64,000 bases of DNA, from assembly GCA_025618425.1 (NCBI GenBank), contig CM046833.1, positions 39,871,115 through 39,935,114 of the forward strand, written 5' to 3'. Position 1 is the first letter of the stretch. The number at the start of each line of letters is the position of its first letter. Under the pieces are notes generated by a model, which saw nothing but the letters and a program-made list of their open reading frames with translations, made no database searches and had not been told where the DNA came from. Both the position numbers and the translations under genes were made by a program. The DNA comes from Heliocidaris tuberculata. Lineage: Eukaryota; Echinodermata; Echinoidea; Camarodonta; Echinometridae. This document shows positions 41,619-52,170 of this stretch, piece by piece.

Positions 41619-42667
41619 CTAGACTGAGGGATGGCAACAGATTATGGTCACTGTCAGTTTAATATATGCGTCCCTTGCTTTAGACGACTTCCATCTCCCA
41701 TGCTGTGAGATTAAAAGGGGAGGAACGTCCGCTTGCAGGCGGAGGATGCCCCACCCGAGCGCAGACTATGTAAGCCGAACTGACTAATGTCCTCTACATG
41801 AGGCTTGAGGGCTTCGAGCAGGACTTCCCTGGTCCTGGTGTAGCTCAGGCCATGAGACGTCGCGCGTAGACCATGTTTCGAATGGGTGAGCCTTCTGACT
41901 GCAGGGAAGGGGGAGTCTGGCAAGTCGCCGATGGCGTTGAAATACTGCTCGGCGATTCTGACGGGGCAGGTTGAATTATTCGTACGAGCAATTGTCACGC
42001 TGGAACCTTGGCGAAACTGATCGGTTTTCCAAGATGGGATATGAATTACCAACCTGTCGTGCGAGAAAACGCAATCTCTCCTGGCGAGGGAGCTTAGCTC
42101 GTCGTAACGGAGGAATCCGGCATACGATAAGAAGCAAATGAAGAGAATGCGTTTGTCCGCGAGAGACGCTTTGGAGTGGTCATGGGCATGGAGTAGCTTC
42201 AGAAGTATGCTTGGAGTGATTGGCTCTTTTCTGACGGTTGGTGAAGCATGAACACGGTTGTAGCCTTGGACGAGTGATTTAACCATGCAGTCATCGGTGG
42301 GAGAGGGTAAACCGGCCATAACATGGGCCCACTTGATGGAAGCGATCGCTGCGTCTGCTGCTGAATTCGCCCCACTGGATGTAGACAAGTGGGAAATGTA
42401 TAAAGCGAGGTCGAATGGGGCGACTGGAAACGATCTCAAGCCCGATGTATGTGCCCATTGTTCCCATCTTCTCCATGTAGACTTGTATTTGCTGACGGTG
42501 GATGGTGCCTTGGAAGAAAGTAAGAGGTCTGGAAGCGACGTTGTTGCCAGTGAATGAAGATACGGGTCCGAGTATCTAGTTGCCCATGAATCTGTGAAGT
42601 GACTCGCAACGACTCGATAAGAAAAGACAACATGCATAGAATAAAAACGAGAATAGTTCGAAAGCAC
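41619..42667 (-). pseudogene. Tyrosine recombinase of the YR element, frameshifted near the end
   Basis: The - strand frame from 42667 to 41711 encodes an N-terminal SAM-like helical part (TVSKYKSTWRRWEQW) and a phage-integrase type catalytic part with the first arginine in GFLRYDELSSL and the HSLRSGGAS box (H-x-x-R). The frame then shifts by one base near 41735. In the new frame the last box follows, HGRWKSSKARDAYIKL, with the nucleophilic tyrosine in AYIK, and ends at TAG (41621-41619). All catalytic landmarks are therefore present but split over two frames. Confidence 0.8.
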
Positions 42668-43087
42668 GAACGTCGAATGCGAAGTTCTTCAAAAAGACCT
42701 TTCAAGACATTTAATATTCAAATTCAAAATAGAATAATTAGCCATGTAATGTAATAACGAGCATAAGGTAAAATATATAAAATATGGACGGCAAATGATC
42801 CAAATCAAATTATGTGTAATCAGACGGGAGCAGAGGGGGGGGGGGGGGGGACGCAAGGCGTTTAGCACCTATCTAAAGTCGAAACAATAGATATGCGGAG
42901 GCCACGAAAAAAACCCACGTTTTGGTGGAGGAAACGTGGGTGCGTCCGAGGGTGCTTAAACGAGGCCGCACAACCTGTCTCCTTGCAAGATTTAAGTAAG
43001 AATTTAATGAAATATAAATATAAGATAGTACCTTTACCAAAATGAAAATAATGATGTAGGATAGAAATGGGGGGGGGGGGGGGAGGG
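42668..43087. other. Spacer of the YR element between recombinase and repeat A2
   Basis: Non-coding; two G runs at 42835-42850 and 43070-43088. No frame of note. Confidence 0.4.
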
Positions 43088-43354
43088 GTACTAGATACTT
43101 GAGCGAGAATGGCGAAAGCGCGCCGAGAATGAACCAAGGCAAGTCGCCTGAGTGCATTTGCACAAAGAAAACGGTTAACGACGTCTATTGTCCGATAACG
43201 AAAAGAAATTCCACTTTCTTCCTTGTGCTACTACGCAAGAAAGTTAATTTTTTTTCTATATCTACCAATAGGCAAAACAAATAAAGAAACAAAATAAAAC
43301 GGTATTTTTTTCTGGAGGCACATTTTGGTTGTGCTCGAGTATCAAGTAAGCGAG
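43088..43354 (-). repeat. YR element internal junction B1-A2
   Basis: A2 occupies 43088-43216 and B1 43214-43354; they overlap by the 3 bp ctt at 43214-43216. A2 matches 46685-46813 and B1 matches 41362-41501. This internal fusion of the two element ends is the signature of a circular-intermediate replication mode. Confidence 0.8.
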
Positions 43355-43757
43355 AAAACGCCAAAGAAAGTACGGTAAGAACGAGAATGTGAAAAATCGA
43401 AATAACCATTGGTATGGGAGCATGGATAAAATGTATCAAAATATGAGGCAATAACAGGTTGCACAATAAAATTGTCTAGGGCCGGAAAGGCACAAAAGAG
43501 CTTAAAGGTGGGCATAAAACAAAGATCATGTTCACGAGAAGAATTCTTAAAAAGGCAAATGGCGCCAAAATGATTATGAATAAAGTGACTTACGTATGCA
43601 TTCAAATATATAAGGCCGGAAAGGCACAATAAATGTTGCCGGAAAGGCAAAATTGCTGCCGGAAAGGCAGAAAACGACACCAATCGGTGATTCGGAATTC
43701 AGTTATATTAATTACAACAAAAGATATTGAATTGAAAATTCAACGTTGAGAAATAAG

Positions 43758-45419
43758 TCAGGCTTCATTCAGGGGGTAGGGTGGATAGGAGGGTGGGACG
43801 GGAGGGGGCAGCGAAAACCGAAGTCCGACACTCTGGGAACTAAACTGTAATCGAACCGAAGGGCCAAGGTATGGAAACGTGGGTTGCTGCAAAATAGATG
43901 GGAGCCTCCAATAGAGGGGGGGGGGGGGGGGGGGCGTAAATGAGGTATTCATTAGTCTCCAGTCATGGACATGAGTATCGAAATGGATGCCATCAGGGCA
44001 AATGAGTGGCCAGAAGTGTGCCGAGGGCCAGTGTGGGACTACTAGAGTGGCGGTTGCCGCGCTCTCCTTCATGCGCTTAATGACTTGGGGGATGAGAGAG
44101 ACAGGGGGGCACAAGTAATTGTTGTCAATGCTCCAATCCTGACAGAACGCGTCTACGCCGGCAGTACCGCGACAAAAGAATCTCGTATTGAAACGGGGAA
44201 GTTTGGCATTGTGAGGGGAGGCAAATCTGTCAACGGTATGAGGCCCCCACAAGTGTTGTAAGGTCAGAAAAGATTGAGGATCTATGGACCAATCGTCGAA
44301 ATCTTTATATCTGCTTATATTGTCGGCAACCCTGTTCTCCTCTCTGGGAAGCCATTGCGGGAGCAAGATTATATCGTGAGAGTGCGCGTATTCGAAAATT
44401 TCCAAGGCTAGCTTCTGCAGTGAAGGTTTGGGACTGCCGCGCTTGATGATCGAGGGGACGTTTGCGTTATCAGTATACCATCTTATCTTTTGATGGTGGC
44501 AGTTTGCGCCAAAAGCTTCGAGAATGCGCGAAACTGCGGCTAATTCCCGCCAAATGGAACTGTTTGTCTTTTCGCTCGGTGACCAAAGGTCATGCGCGTG
44601 CAATTCAGGTTTGCCGTCGACGAAGCCACCGAAGCCTGTGTCGCTTGCGTCTGAAAAGATTTGCATTGTTGGGGATAGACGAAATTGAAATGGGAAACCG
44701 TTTAGCTCAATAATGCGATTTTGCCAAAATGACAATTCGTAAGCTACTGAGGTAGAAATATAAAGAGAGCAGGCCCAAGAAGACCTACTTTCGATAGTGT
44801 GATAAGTAGCACGAGTCATGAGCCTAGTAACTGGACCGAGCGCCAACGACATAGAAATTATTGTACCGAAGAACGAAGCTAACGATTTTACCGACACCGG
44901 GCGGGAGGCGTTATGAAGAGCAAGCAACTGTTCAATAAGGCTTAATAAATCGGAAATCTTTCGTTGGGGTATAAGGAAGGAAGATGAAGGAGAATCGATT
45001 ATGAATCCTAAGTAAGTTACGCGAGGGGAAGGCTTCCAGACACATTTTGCTTCATTAGGGACAAAACCGCTTAAGGATATTGTGTTCCTAACCAAGGCAA
45101 GATTAGACTCCGCTGCTTGAAGAGAGGGGGAGATGATGAGCCCATCGTCTATGTAAATATAAGCCACGATACCGTGAGATCGCCAATAATATGCCAGAGG
45201 TCTAGTCAGTTTTGTGAACAAATAGCATGCACTATTTAAACCAAAAGGTAGCACATTAAACACGTAAAATCTAGTGACGTGGTCAGAATGTCGCCAAGAA
45301 AACCTAAATACTTGCGATGTGGCGGAAAATATCAACGTAATGGTAACCGGGCTTGAGGTCAAATGTAAAGTAATATTGACCTGTCCCGAGCATAGGGGCA
45401 ATGTGAGAGAGATCTTCAT
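43758..45419 (-). pseudogene. RT (C-terminal part) and RNase H of the YR element
   Basis: 553-codon open frame. From about residue 50: FYVFNVLPFGLNSA, then the RT catalytic box YIYIDDGL near residue 90, the thumb region (RVTYLGFIID), and an RNase H domain with FSDASDTGFGG near residue 253, a downstream glutamate (WRELAAV) and WYTDN. The C-terminal ~150 residues (VDRFASPHNAK onward) resemble the RH-distal extension typical of DIRS-order elements and end in a proline-rich tail. Its N-terminal ~40 residues are out-of-frame sequence: the first RT motifs lie in another frame upstream. Confidence 0.8.
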
Positions 45420-45804
45420 ATTTGAACTTGGATTTCAAAACGAAATCGTTTGAAGGACGAAGGTCAAGTACGAGGCGGAGTTTCTTACCATCTGCTACGG
45501 TAAGAGGATTCCAGCAATAAGGCTGAGTGGGTACTTCGACTGCACACCGATTTTGTAACAGTTCGCTTATAGCGGTTTCAACAAATTCTGCATTGTCCAA
45601 ACTGGATTTGTTATTTTTAAGACAACAAGGGGGTGGTGTTGTTAAAAATGGTATTTTGTACCCATGTTCAATAACGTCTAAGACAAAGGGGGAAGCTTTA
45701 AGTTCTTTTTCCCAAAATGATAAACGTGGTTTCAATTTACGTCGCACGCCGACTGGCGGGAAGACTGAAGATGATTCTCCATGTTCGCTAGGTCTAGTTG
45801 AGCT
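45304..45804 (-). pseudogene. RT N-terminal part of the YR element
   Basis: In a second frame (part of an open frame 46086-45304): WEKELKASPFVLDVIEHGYK, LRLVLDLRPSN and YYFTFDLKPGYHYVDIF, the RT motif containing the first catalytic aspartate. Near 45345 the coding path leaves this frame for HRKYLGF and near 45300 enters the 553-codon frame (SWRHSDHVTRF). Two frameshifts therefore split the RT. Confidence 0.7.
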
Positions 45805-46646
45805 GAGCGGAACCTTGAGGTGCTGCGACTCTGGGTTGTGAGGTGATGGGTCGACGGATGGCCTGGAGGGCGGGGCAGTTAGGACAGACGTGCCCGGGGA
45901 GGCCGCACTGAAAGCAGATTTTGTTGTCTGGACGATATGTGGTGTAGGGTTGAAAGCGACGAAATGTAGGAGTAGCTCGAGGAAAAACTTTGTGCAGTGC
46001 TGGCGGCCTGAAGGTCGTGGAGCTTGGTCGGGATTTCTTGGCTGCTTCCTTCTTGGATGCGGCGGCTTTCTCAGCCTAAAATACAAGCGCAGAAAATAGT
46101 ACTAATACACATTCTAATACAATAGCATTATGATAGGTAACTTGGTATGTAAAGGCGAACGAGTAAGTTAAAGAGCAATTAAGCCAAGAAGAGTTTTAAC
46201 ACTGTTTAATACTGTAGAAAACATGTACGTTTATTAAGGATTGGAAATCAAAAACATATTACCTTCTTGATGCGTTTTTCGTCGCCTGAGTCATCCGCGA
46301 GCTCATCTTGGGTATATTCTTTCACAGTTTGCCAACCATTAGGTGAGCGGTCAGTAATCTTTATGTGTTTCTGACGGGTCTTTAGCTCTTGGATGGCTGA
46401 ATTCAAATGAATTTTTGCGCCTGGAATATCGAGGTCCGTGTCCAGCGCCTTGATGGCTTCTTCTATAAGGGTGATAATTTTGGCGGCGACTTCAAATTGC
46501 TGGCGGTTACCTTCATTCTTGAAGGACGGATTGGGCTGTATGTCTGTTTTCTTCGTAGCAGAATCTACCCTTCTCTGTAGCGCTTGAATGGCGGACAGGA
46601 TGGCTTCGTTAGATGCTTCGCCTAAGGGCGTTGTCGTGGGATTCAT
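45794..46646 (-). CDS. Two-exon gag with zinc knuckle, YR element
   Basis: Exon 1 runs from the ATG at 46646 to 46263 (128 codons, lysine-rich end RIKK) and stops at a GTAATA donor. Exon 2 starts at 46075 after ttgtattttag, in phase 0, and runs to TAG at 45796-45794. Exon 2 encodes a basic stretch (AEKAAASKKEAAKKS) and a CCHC zinc knuckle, CFQCGLPGHVCPNC, at 45916-45875, the nucleocapsid signature of gag. Joining gives about 221 codons. Without splicing, exon 1 ends within four codons at a stop (VICF-stop) and the knuckle is out of reach. The RT frame overlaps exon 2 in a +1 register. Confidence 0.65.
46076..46262 (-). other. Probable spliceosomal intron in the retroelement gag
   Basis: 187 nt between AAG|GTAATA and TTTTAG|GCT, phase 0, AT-rich with stops in all useful frames. 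Splicing would join the gag start to the zinc-knuckle segment. Not proven. Confidence 0.55.
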
Positions 46647-46684
46647 GTCGCCGACGAGAGAACTGCTGTGTATACATGCGAGTC

Positions 46685-46813
46685 GTACTAGATACTTGAG
46701 CGAGAATGGCGAAAGCGCGCCGAGAATGAACCAAGGCAAGTCGCCTGAGTGCATTTGCACAAAGAAAACGGTTAACGACGTCTGTTGTCCGATAACGAAA
46801 AGAAATTCCACTT
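46685..46813 (-). repeat. YR element repeat A1 (5' terminus)
   Basis: 129 bp matching 43088-43216, from gtactagatacttgagcgag to gaaaagaaattccactt. To the right of 46813 the sequences diverge, fixing the 5' terminus on the - strand. Confidence 0.8.
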
Positions 46814-46999
46814 CTGACAAAGTTTGGCGCACATGTTAGATGGGTTTAAATCGACCCGACTTTGGGGGTTCTGGGGGCCGAACCCGGCGGCTTTGTTCGA
46901 GCTGACAAGATTTATGTGAATGACGTAGATGGTCTTAGCAACTTTAAGGGGTCAAATGTAAAATGGGTTGACTATTTCGGGACAGGCTCCTGGCCTATA

Positions 47000-47042
47000 A
47001 GGCTGGGTAACGACAGTGCTGCTACCAATTTTACCTTCTCTT
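47000..47042 (+). pseudogene. Copy F: last 43 nt of an exon-6-like Ig exon
   Basis: Reads RLGNDSAATNFTFS followed by T|GTAAGT, matching RLGNDSAAINFTLS at the end of exon 6 in copies A and B. The rest of the exon is absent on the left, where 185 bp of unrelated sequence separates it from the YR element. Confidence 0.7.
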
Positions 47043-47287
47043 GTAAGTAAATCTATAGTCCATTTTCCATCAAGAGTGGCAGAAGAAATCCTCGATATTT
47101 TACATGGCTTTTCAACATGCACATAGACATCAATTTTGAAACATCTAAGAAAAATACTGTGTTATGGGATTTTTCGTTCTCGGATAGTAGAGCTACAATC
47201 CCATATCATCAATTGGCATGATTGGAGAGATCACCATGTTTTCCTGCGGAGCACCTCTCATCAGCAATAATATTATCTGTAGCAGCT

Positions 47288-47433
47288 GGGGCCCGTTGCG
47301 CAAAACTTGCGTTTAATCGCAACTCCTAAAATCAAACGCAAGTCCTTAATGCGCACTTCTGATTGGCTGAAAATAGAGTTGCGTTTGATTTTCCTGAATT
47401 GCGTTCAAACGCAAGTTTTGTGCAACGGGCCCC
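47288..47433. mobile_element. Palindromic MITE, 146 bp
   Basis: Starts ggggcccgttgcgcaaaact and ends in its near-perfect complement agttttgtgcaacgggcccc. A second inner pairing (aaatcaaacgcaa with ttgcgtttgatttt) extends the hairpin. Typical of a small non-autonomous TIR element. No clear target-site duplication seen. Confidence 0.8.
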
Positions 47434-48048
47434 TGAACAATAAAAGAAAATGCATCATCTTATTATAGTGCCATGTGTTTATTTCTTCTGGGCTGTGTTA
47501 TTCTCAAAAAGCCGGTGACAGATTTTGCCTATTTGGACATCTATATGAGTGAGACTTAAATGTATGGCGGAGAATAACCTATGCTGACGCTATGTGTTAA
47601 CTTGATGTACAAGACAAATTATGTTACAGCTTCATAATCTCAGTAACGATCGCTCTTGGTTCCAACAAAGATTATTACCAGTAACACAAGCCAAATGTCC
47701 ATTGTCCAAGTGCATTACTAATTCATCAGGAAACAGCACAGCAAGACTGTCAAAGACGTCAGTGCTGTGTATAGATGTAGTGGACATCCTGAACTGTATG
47801 GAGGAAATGTTATATTATTAATTGTGTAACTTGCCTTTAGTATTAAATTAGTGTGGGTTCAGGATATTCATGGTAGAGCATTACTGAAGCGCTTAAACCA
47901 AGCAAACTATGTTTTCAAAAATATTTATTCAAGGCCTGTTAAAACACATGCCAAAGATATAATCTAAATACTCAGGGTACGGAAAGTAGTTGTTGATATG
48001 GAATTGAATTTAAGTTTGTGCCAATGTAAACGTACAAATAAATCACAA
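47434..48048 (+). other. Flank homologous to the 3' side of copy A exon 6
   Basis: The stretch around 47800-47960 aligns with about 4005-4160 downstream of copy A (shared atattattaattgt, ggttcag-atattcat and caaggcct), confirming that 47000-48300 is another tandem receptor remnant. No open exon. Confidence 0.5.
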
Positions 48049-48053
48049 ACAAC

Positions 48054-48100
<47 letters not shown>

Positions 48101-48105
48101 TCTCT
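48049..48105. repeat. (TC)n microsatellite
   Basis: An almost pure ctctct run of more than 50 bp just before the half FN3 of copy F, in the position of its polypyrimidine tract. Confidence 0.9.
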
Positions 48106-48121
48106 ATTTATTTTAAAATCA

Positions 48122-48265
48122 CAACTGTTGACCCTGACAAACCTTATAGGTTGGTTGTATACCGAAATCAGACGACATATTTTACTCTCTTCGCTGCTAA
48201 GCAAGCGAGATACGATGAAGGGCTTCATCAAACATTTCACCTGCCTTTTTATTCAAGCAGCAATT
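48122..48265 (+). pseudogene. Copy F: half FN3 exon
   Basis: Open reading VDPDKPYRLVVYRNQTTY, FTLFAAKQARYDEGLHQTF, homologous to the copy A half FN3. The conserved tryptophan is lysine here and the acceptor AG has become AA. Homology ends at the same point as in copy A (around the SSNS codons), so both descend from one truncated exon. Confidence 0.65.
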
Positions 48266-48339
48266 CAATAGGACATAAAACAAAAACAAAAAATAAATAA
48301 ATGTGAGGTTCAGTCACCGAATGAGTGAAGGAAATTCAA

Positions 48340-48985
48340 TGTGATGAAGTATACAACACAAAATATTTATATCGAATAGAAAATTTGGTTCGGCGCATAA
48401 ATTACAAAGACTCTACATACCAAATGAAACAACAAATAAATTAGAACTAAGACGCAAAATATATTTATGGAATCGAAAATTGATTTGGCGCTTAACTTAG
48501 GAATAATATAAAATGAATGAAGTATACAACGCAAACTATTTTTAACGAATAGAAAATTGGTTCGGCGCATAAATTACAAAGAATCTACAGACCAAGCGAA
48601 ACAATAAATAAATTAGAACTAAGACGCAAAATATATTTATCGAATCGAAAATTGATTTGAAGCTTAACTTAAGAATAATACACTACCCAAATGAAATATG
48701 AAATGAATGAAGTATACAACGCAAAATGTTTTTTTTTTTCTATCGATGGAAATTGATTTGGCACGTAACTAATGAATAATATACAATCCTAATAAAACAT
48801 CAAATGGATGAAGTATACAACACAAAATATTTATATCGAATAGAAAATTTGGTTCGGCGCATAAATTACAAAGACTCTACAGACCAAATGAAACAACAAA
48901 TAAATTAGAACTAAGACGCAAAAATACATTTATCGAATCGACAATTGATTTGGCGCTTAACTTAGGGATAATATACAACCCAAAT
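48340..48985. repeat. Tandem array, about four units of 100-190 bp
   Basis: Units start 'gatgaagtatacaac-caaa' (near 48343, 48517, 48707, 48809) and contain 'ttcggcgcataaattacaaa' and 'aaataaattagaactaagac'. The last two units are partly deleted. No coding function. Confidence 0.7.
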
Positions 48986-48992
48986 AATATAT

Positions 48993-50770
48993 TGTCAGGA
49001 TCAAACTTGGGTTTTCGTTTAAACTAATGTTTTGGCTACCAATACCCAAAATCACATAGACGACCTCACATACCCCAAGCATCCTTTTTTATAGTGAAGA
49101 GAGCTATGACATGGTCAATGTACACGAAAATAATTGCACTGTACAAATGAATTTTAAGGTTTCAAGCTGTTTATTACAACTGTATCAAATTTGGTTCAAA
49201 AAGCATTCAATCAAATAATCAAAACTTCTCATTCAAAAGAATTTATGTTTTAACTGGTTGCTGTGAAAATTATTGTCAGATATTCACAACTCTATTACAG
49301 ATCGAACAACATTTGTCATATGCAGAATTAATTATAATGAATTGTATTATAATGAATTGTAAGAATTAATCATTTGGTTACTGATAGTTATTATTAAAGG
49401 GTCATGAATTAAAGGACTTCCCTGTTTAAATGGATTCAGTCCACTGAAAGTTCTGTCGATGAGGATTGACGACAGGGCCCTGTCGCTGTCAAGGACGTGG
49501 TGCTATCGCGAGTCCTCGAAGGGTTGAAGGTGTACCCAATAGCTGGATGACCATCGTCATTGAAGAGTAGGCGTGGTCATCGATACGAAGTTGCGTGACG
49601 TTTCAGAATCCAACTGGAAACTCAAGATTGAAACTCAGGATACAAATTCTGAAGATAAAAGCTTCACCGCCATGGTTCAGGAAATCAAATTACTGAAGCC
49701 TTTGTAGCAGTAGCTCCATATTCGAGGTGCTGTCCCAGTGACAACAGCTCCCTGACCAAAGGACCTTTTACAAATTGAATAAATTCCCATTATCCAAAAA
49801 TGCATATCCTTATTTTATTAATCAACTTTCTCACAGATCATATTATTTACAGTAATTTATTATTTAGTATTTGTCCACCTTATTAATTAGCAAGTACAGA
49901 CAAATATCTAAACTTTATTAATTTGTCTGTGAAATTCTTACTAGCCATATATTAAAAGTAAGCATAAATTCACATCAATCTGAGCAATATTGAACTACTC
50001 ATATTATCTTAAATATCACTTTAATAAATGACTGAATTAAAAGCCTTCACAAATAATCAGAACTTCACAGCATAACATGTACATGTATAGCTGACTGACT
50101 TTAAAACAAACATTAATTTTTCTTTCAAAGTTTTTGACATGCACAAACTCTTGTTTAAAAAATTCATGTTGAAAATCGCATTTTTATACATTCAAGTTTC
50201 TGGTTTTAGCACTGAAATAAAACTTGGTAGAAAATTTACTAAACTCACCAACATGGTGGGTAGGAATCTCCTCCAGAATTAACACAAACTGAGGGTCATT
50301 GCTTGCTGGCTCCTCAGAACACAACCTCACTCAAAGAGCAAACTAACTAAAATGAGCCCACTCACTCTGTACAGCAATAGGGTACACTACACACACAATC
50401 ACCCTTGGGTGGGTCTTGGAATCTGAAGTGTTTTTTCCCACCTGTTACAAGAATTTAATCAGAGCTATATACATACATTCAATTAGCTCTGAATTTAATG
50501 AATTATCGCCCTCTCTTGATCAAGTGGCAGAACACATAGAATTCAGAAAAAATAGTCTAACTCATCTATTACCAAAATAGCAATACCGCCATCACAAGGT
50601 TGAAATGAGTAATTTCACACTATTATTCCTCTCCTTTTCCTTCATGAATTTACCTACATGTACAAAATAGTCATAAGTCATCTTTTCCCTGTAAGGATTT
50701 CTTCTTTGTATAATTCACACAAATTTTAGAATTTTGCTGTCAGAACAAAAAAAATGAAATGCTTGTGACA
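48993..50770 (-). repeat. Gypsy 3' LTR, complete
   Basis: Begins TGTCAGGATC and ends GCTTGTGACA on the + strand, i.e. 5-bp inverted termini TGTCA/TGACA with TG...CA. Its first 1085 bp match 55302-56386; the remaining 693 bp have no partner because the other LTR is cut. The purine-rich tract on its right (50771-50789) supports the 50770 border. Confidence 0.85.
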
Positions 50771-50789
50771 AACTTCCCCCTCCTTTAAG
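50771..50789 (-). other. Polypurine tract of the gypsy element
   Basis: On the - strand cttaaaggagggggaagtt immediately precedes the LTR terminus, the expected primer for plus-strand DNA synthesis. Confidence 0.65.
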
Positions 50790-50811
50790 ACGACAGCTAT
50801 AATTCAAAAAT

Positions 50812-52161
50812 TTAAGGACATCTACTTAAATAATCTGCACCTACATTTTCTAATCCCTTTATTACCTGAATGCGGTAATCATACACTGGCAAAGCGAGCG
50901 CCCAACGCAAAACTCTTGGATTCTTTAGTTGCGCTTTTGATAGATAGGCCAGAGGATAGTGATCGGTTTGATATGTGAATTTCTTTCCGTACAAGTAGTA
51001 GGAAAACTTCTTGACAGACCATGCCAGAGCTAAACACTCGCGCTCAACTACTGAGTATCTCTGTTCGCGATCTAGCAGCTTCCGACTTGCATAATTGATC
51101 GGAAACAAATCTCCATCTTGCTCTTGCATTAAGACAGCTCCTATGCCTGTGTCTGACGCATCGGTTCTGACCACATACTCTTTGTCACAGTTGGGTAAGT
51201 GTAAGATTGGATACTTACACAGTCTTTCCTGCAATGTGCAGAATGCACGTTCGTGTATTTCTTCCCATCTTACCTTCTCAGGATTGTTCTTTTTCGTCAG
51301 ATCAGTCAAAGGTGCGGCTAGTACGGACATGTTAGGAATGAATTTCCTATAATAACCTACCAATCCTAAGAAAGATCTCACCTCTTTTTTCGTTGTCGGT
51401 CTTGACATCGACATCACCTTGGTCAACTTCTCAGGTGTCGGCTTCACTATGCCTCCTTCCACAATGTGACCTAGAAACTCTACAGATCGACAACCAAGTC
51501 GACACTTACTCGGTCGTGCTGTCAGATGAGCTTCTCGTAGTCGTTGGAAGACTCGTCGAAGATCGTCCATATGCTCGTCCCAAGTTTGACTATACACCAA
51601 TATATCATCGATGTAGTGAATGACATGAGGTAAACCTGCTAGTAACTTCCTCATCATACGTGTGAATACTGCGGGAGCATTTACCATGCCAAAAGGTAAT
51701 ACTCGAAATTGATACTGACCTTCTGGTGTTACGAAAGCTGTCTTCTCTCGATCCTTTTCCTCTACCGGGATTTGCCAGTATCCTTTAGACAAATCTATTT
51801 TGGAAAAGTATCTGGCTTCTCCAATATCAGACATAATCTGTTCAATGTTGGGTATTGGCTCATTATCGATAACTGTAACAGTGTTAAGTTTACGATAATC
51901 CACACAAAATCTTACCTTGCCATCTTTCTTTGGAACAAGGACTACCGGTGATGCGTAAGGCGATGTAGAGGGTTCTATCACTCTCATCTCCATCATCTGA
52001 TTCACTTCCTCTCTTATGGTCTCTTTCATACTCTGTGGGACTGGGTATGGTCTAGAATGAATAGGTTCATTGGTTTTCAATTGAACAGTGTGTCGAGCAA
52101 GATTAGTATGACCCGGTACATCGGTCAACACATCAGAAAAATCACTGACCAAACGTACCAA
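50812..52161 (-). CDS. pol: Gypsy reverse transcriptase and RNase H
   Basis: 449 codons. RT: KIDLSKGYWQIP (catalytic D123), LPFGMVNAPAVF, and the YIDD box (residues 183-186), followed by FLGHIV and the thumb. RNase H: RTDASDTGIG (D334), an E near 375 (VVERE), QTD (D400) and GADYLSR (D443). It lies in the same frame as the upstream gag-PR-INT frame and is separated from it only by TAA at 52171-52173 and three further codons. As part of a single polyprotein it would copy element RNA into DNA. Nothing in the visible catalytic set is missing. Confidence 0.93.
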   Translation of the reverse strand: MVRLVSDFSDVLTDVPGHTNLARHTVQLKTNEPIHSRPYPVPQSMKETIREEVNQMMEMRVIEPSTSPYASPVVLVPKKDGKVRFCVDYRKLNTVTVIDNEPIPNIEQIMSDIGEARYFSKIDLSKGYWQIPVEEKDREKTAFVTPEGQYQFRVLPFGMVNAPAVFTRMMRKLLAGLPHVIHYIDDILVYSQTWDEHMDDLRRVFQRLREAHLTARPSKCRLGCRSVEFLGHIVEGGIVKPTPEKLTKVMSMSRPTTKKEVRSFLGLVGYYRKFIPNMSVLAAPLTDLTKKNNPEKVRWEEIHERAFCTLQERLCKYPILHLPNCDKEYVVRTDASDTGIGAVLMQEQDGDLFPINYASRKLLDREQRYSVVERECLALAWSVKKFSYYLYGKKFTYQTDHYPLAYLSKAQLKNPRVLRWALALPVYDYRIQVIKGLENVGADYLSRCP

Positions 52162-52170
52162 CTCTTCACG

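Larger units (their letters stand above)
40701..41844 (+). repeat. Block Y, copy 2 of 2
   Basis: Counterpart of 36595-37738. Here it continues into the rest of the YR retroelement, so this is the original position and 36595 the derived copy. Confidence 0.9.
41362..46813 (-). mobile_element. Tyrosine-recombinase (DIRS-order) retrotransposon with split direct repeats
   Basis: A 5452-bp element. Read on the - strand: repeat A1 (46813-46685), gag in two exons, RT/RNase H, repeats B1 and A2 joined (43354-43088), tyrosine recombinase, repeat B2 (41501-41362). A1 and A2 are 129 bp each; B1 and B2 are 141 and 140 bp. At the B1-A2 junction the end of B overlaps the start of A by 3 bp (aag in sense), exactly what joining the two element termini would give. 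This arrangement is that of PAT/Ngaro-like YR retrotransposons, which integrate by a recombinase and make no target duplication. RT and recombinase frames carry frameshifts, so this copy is inactive. Confidence 0.8.
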
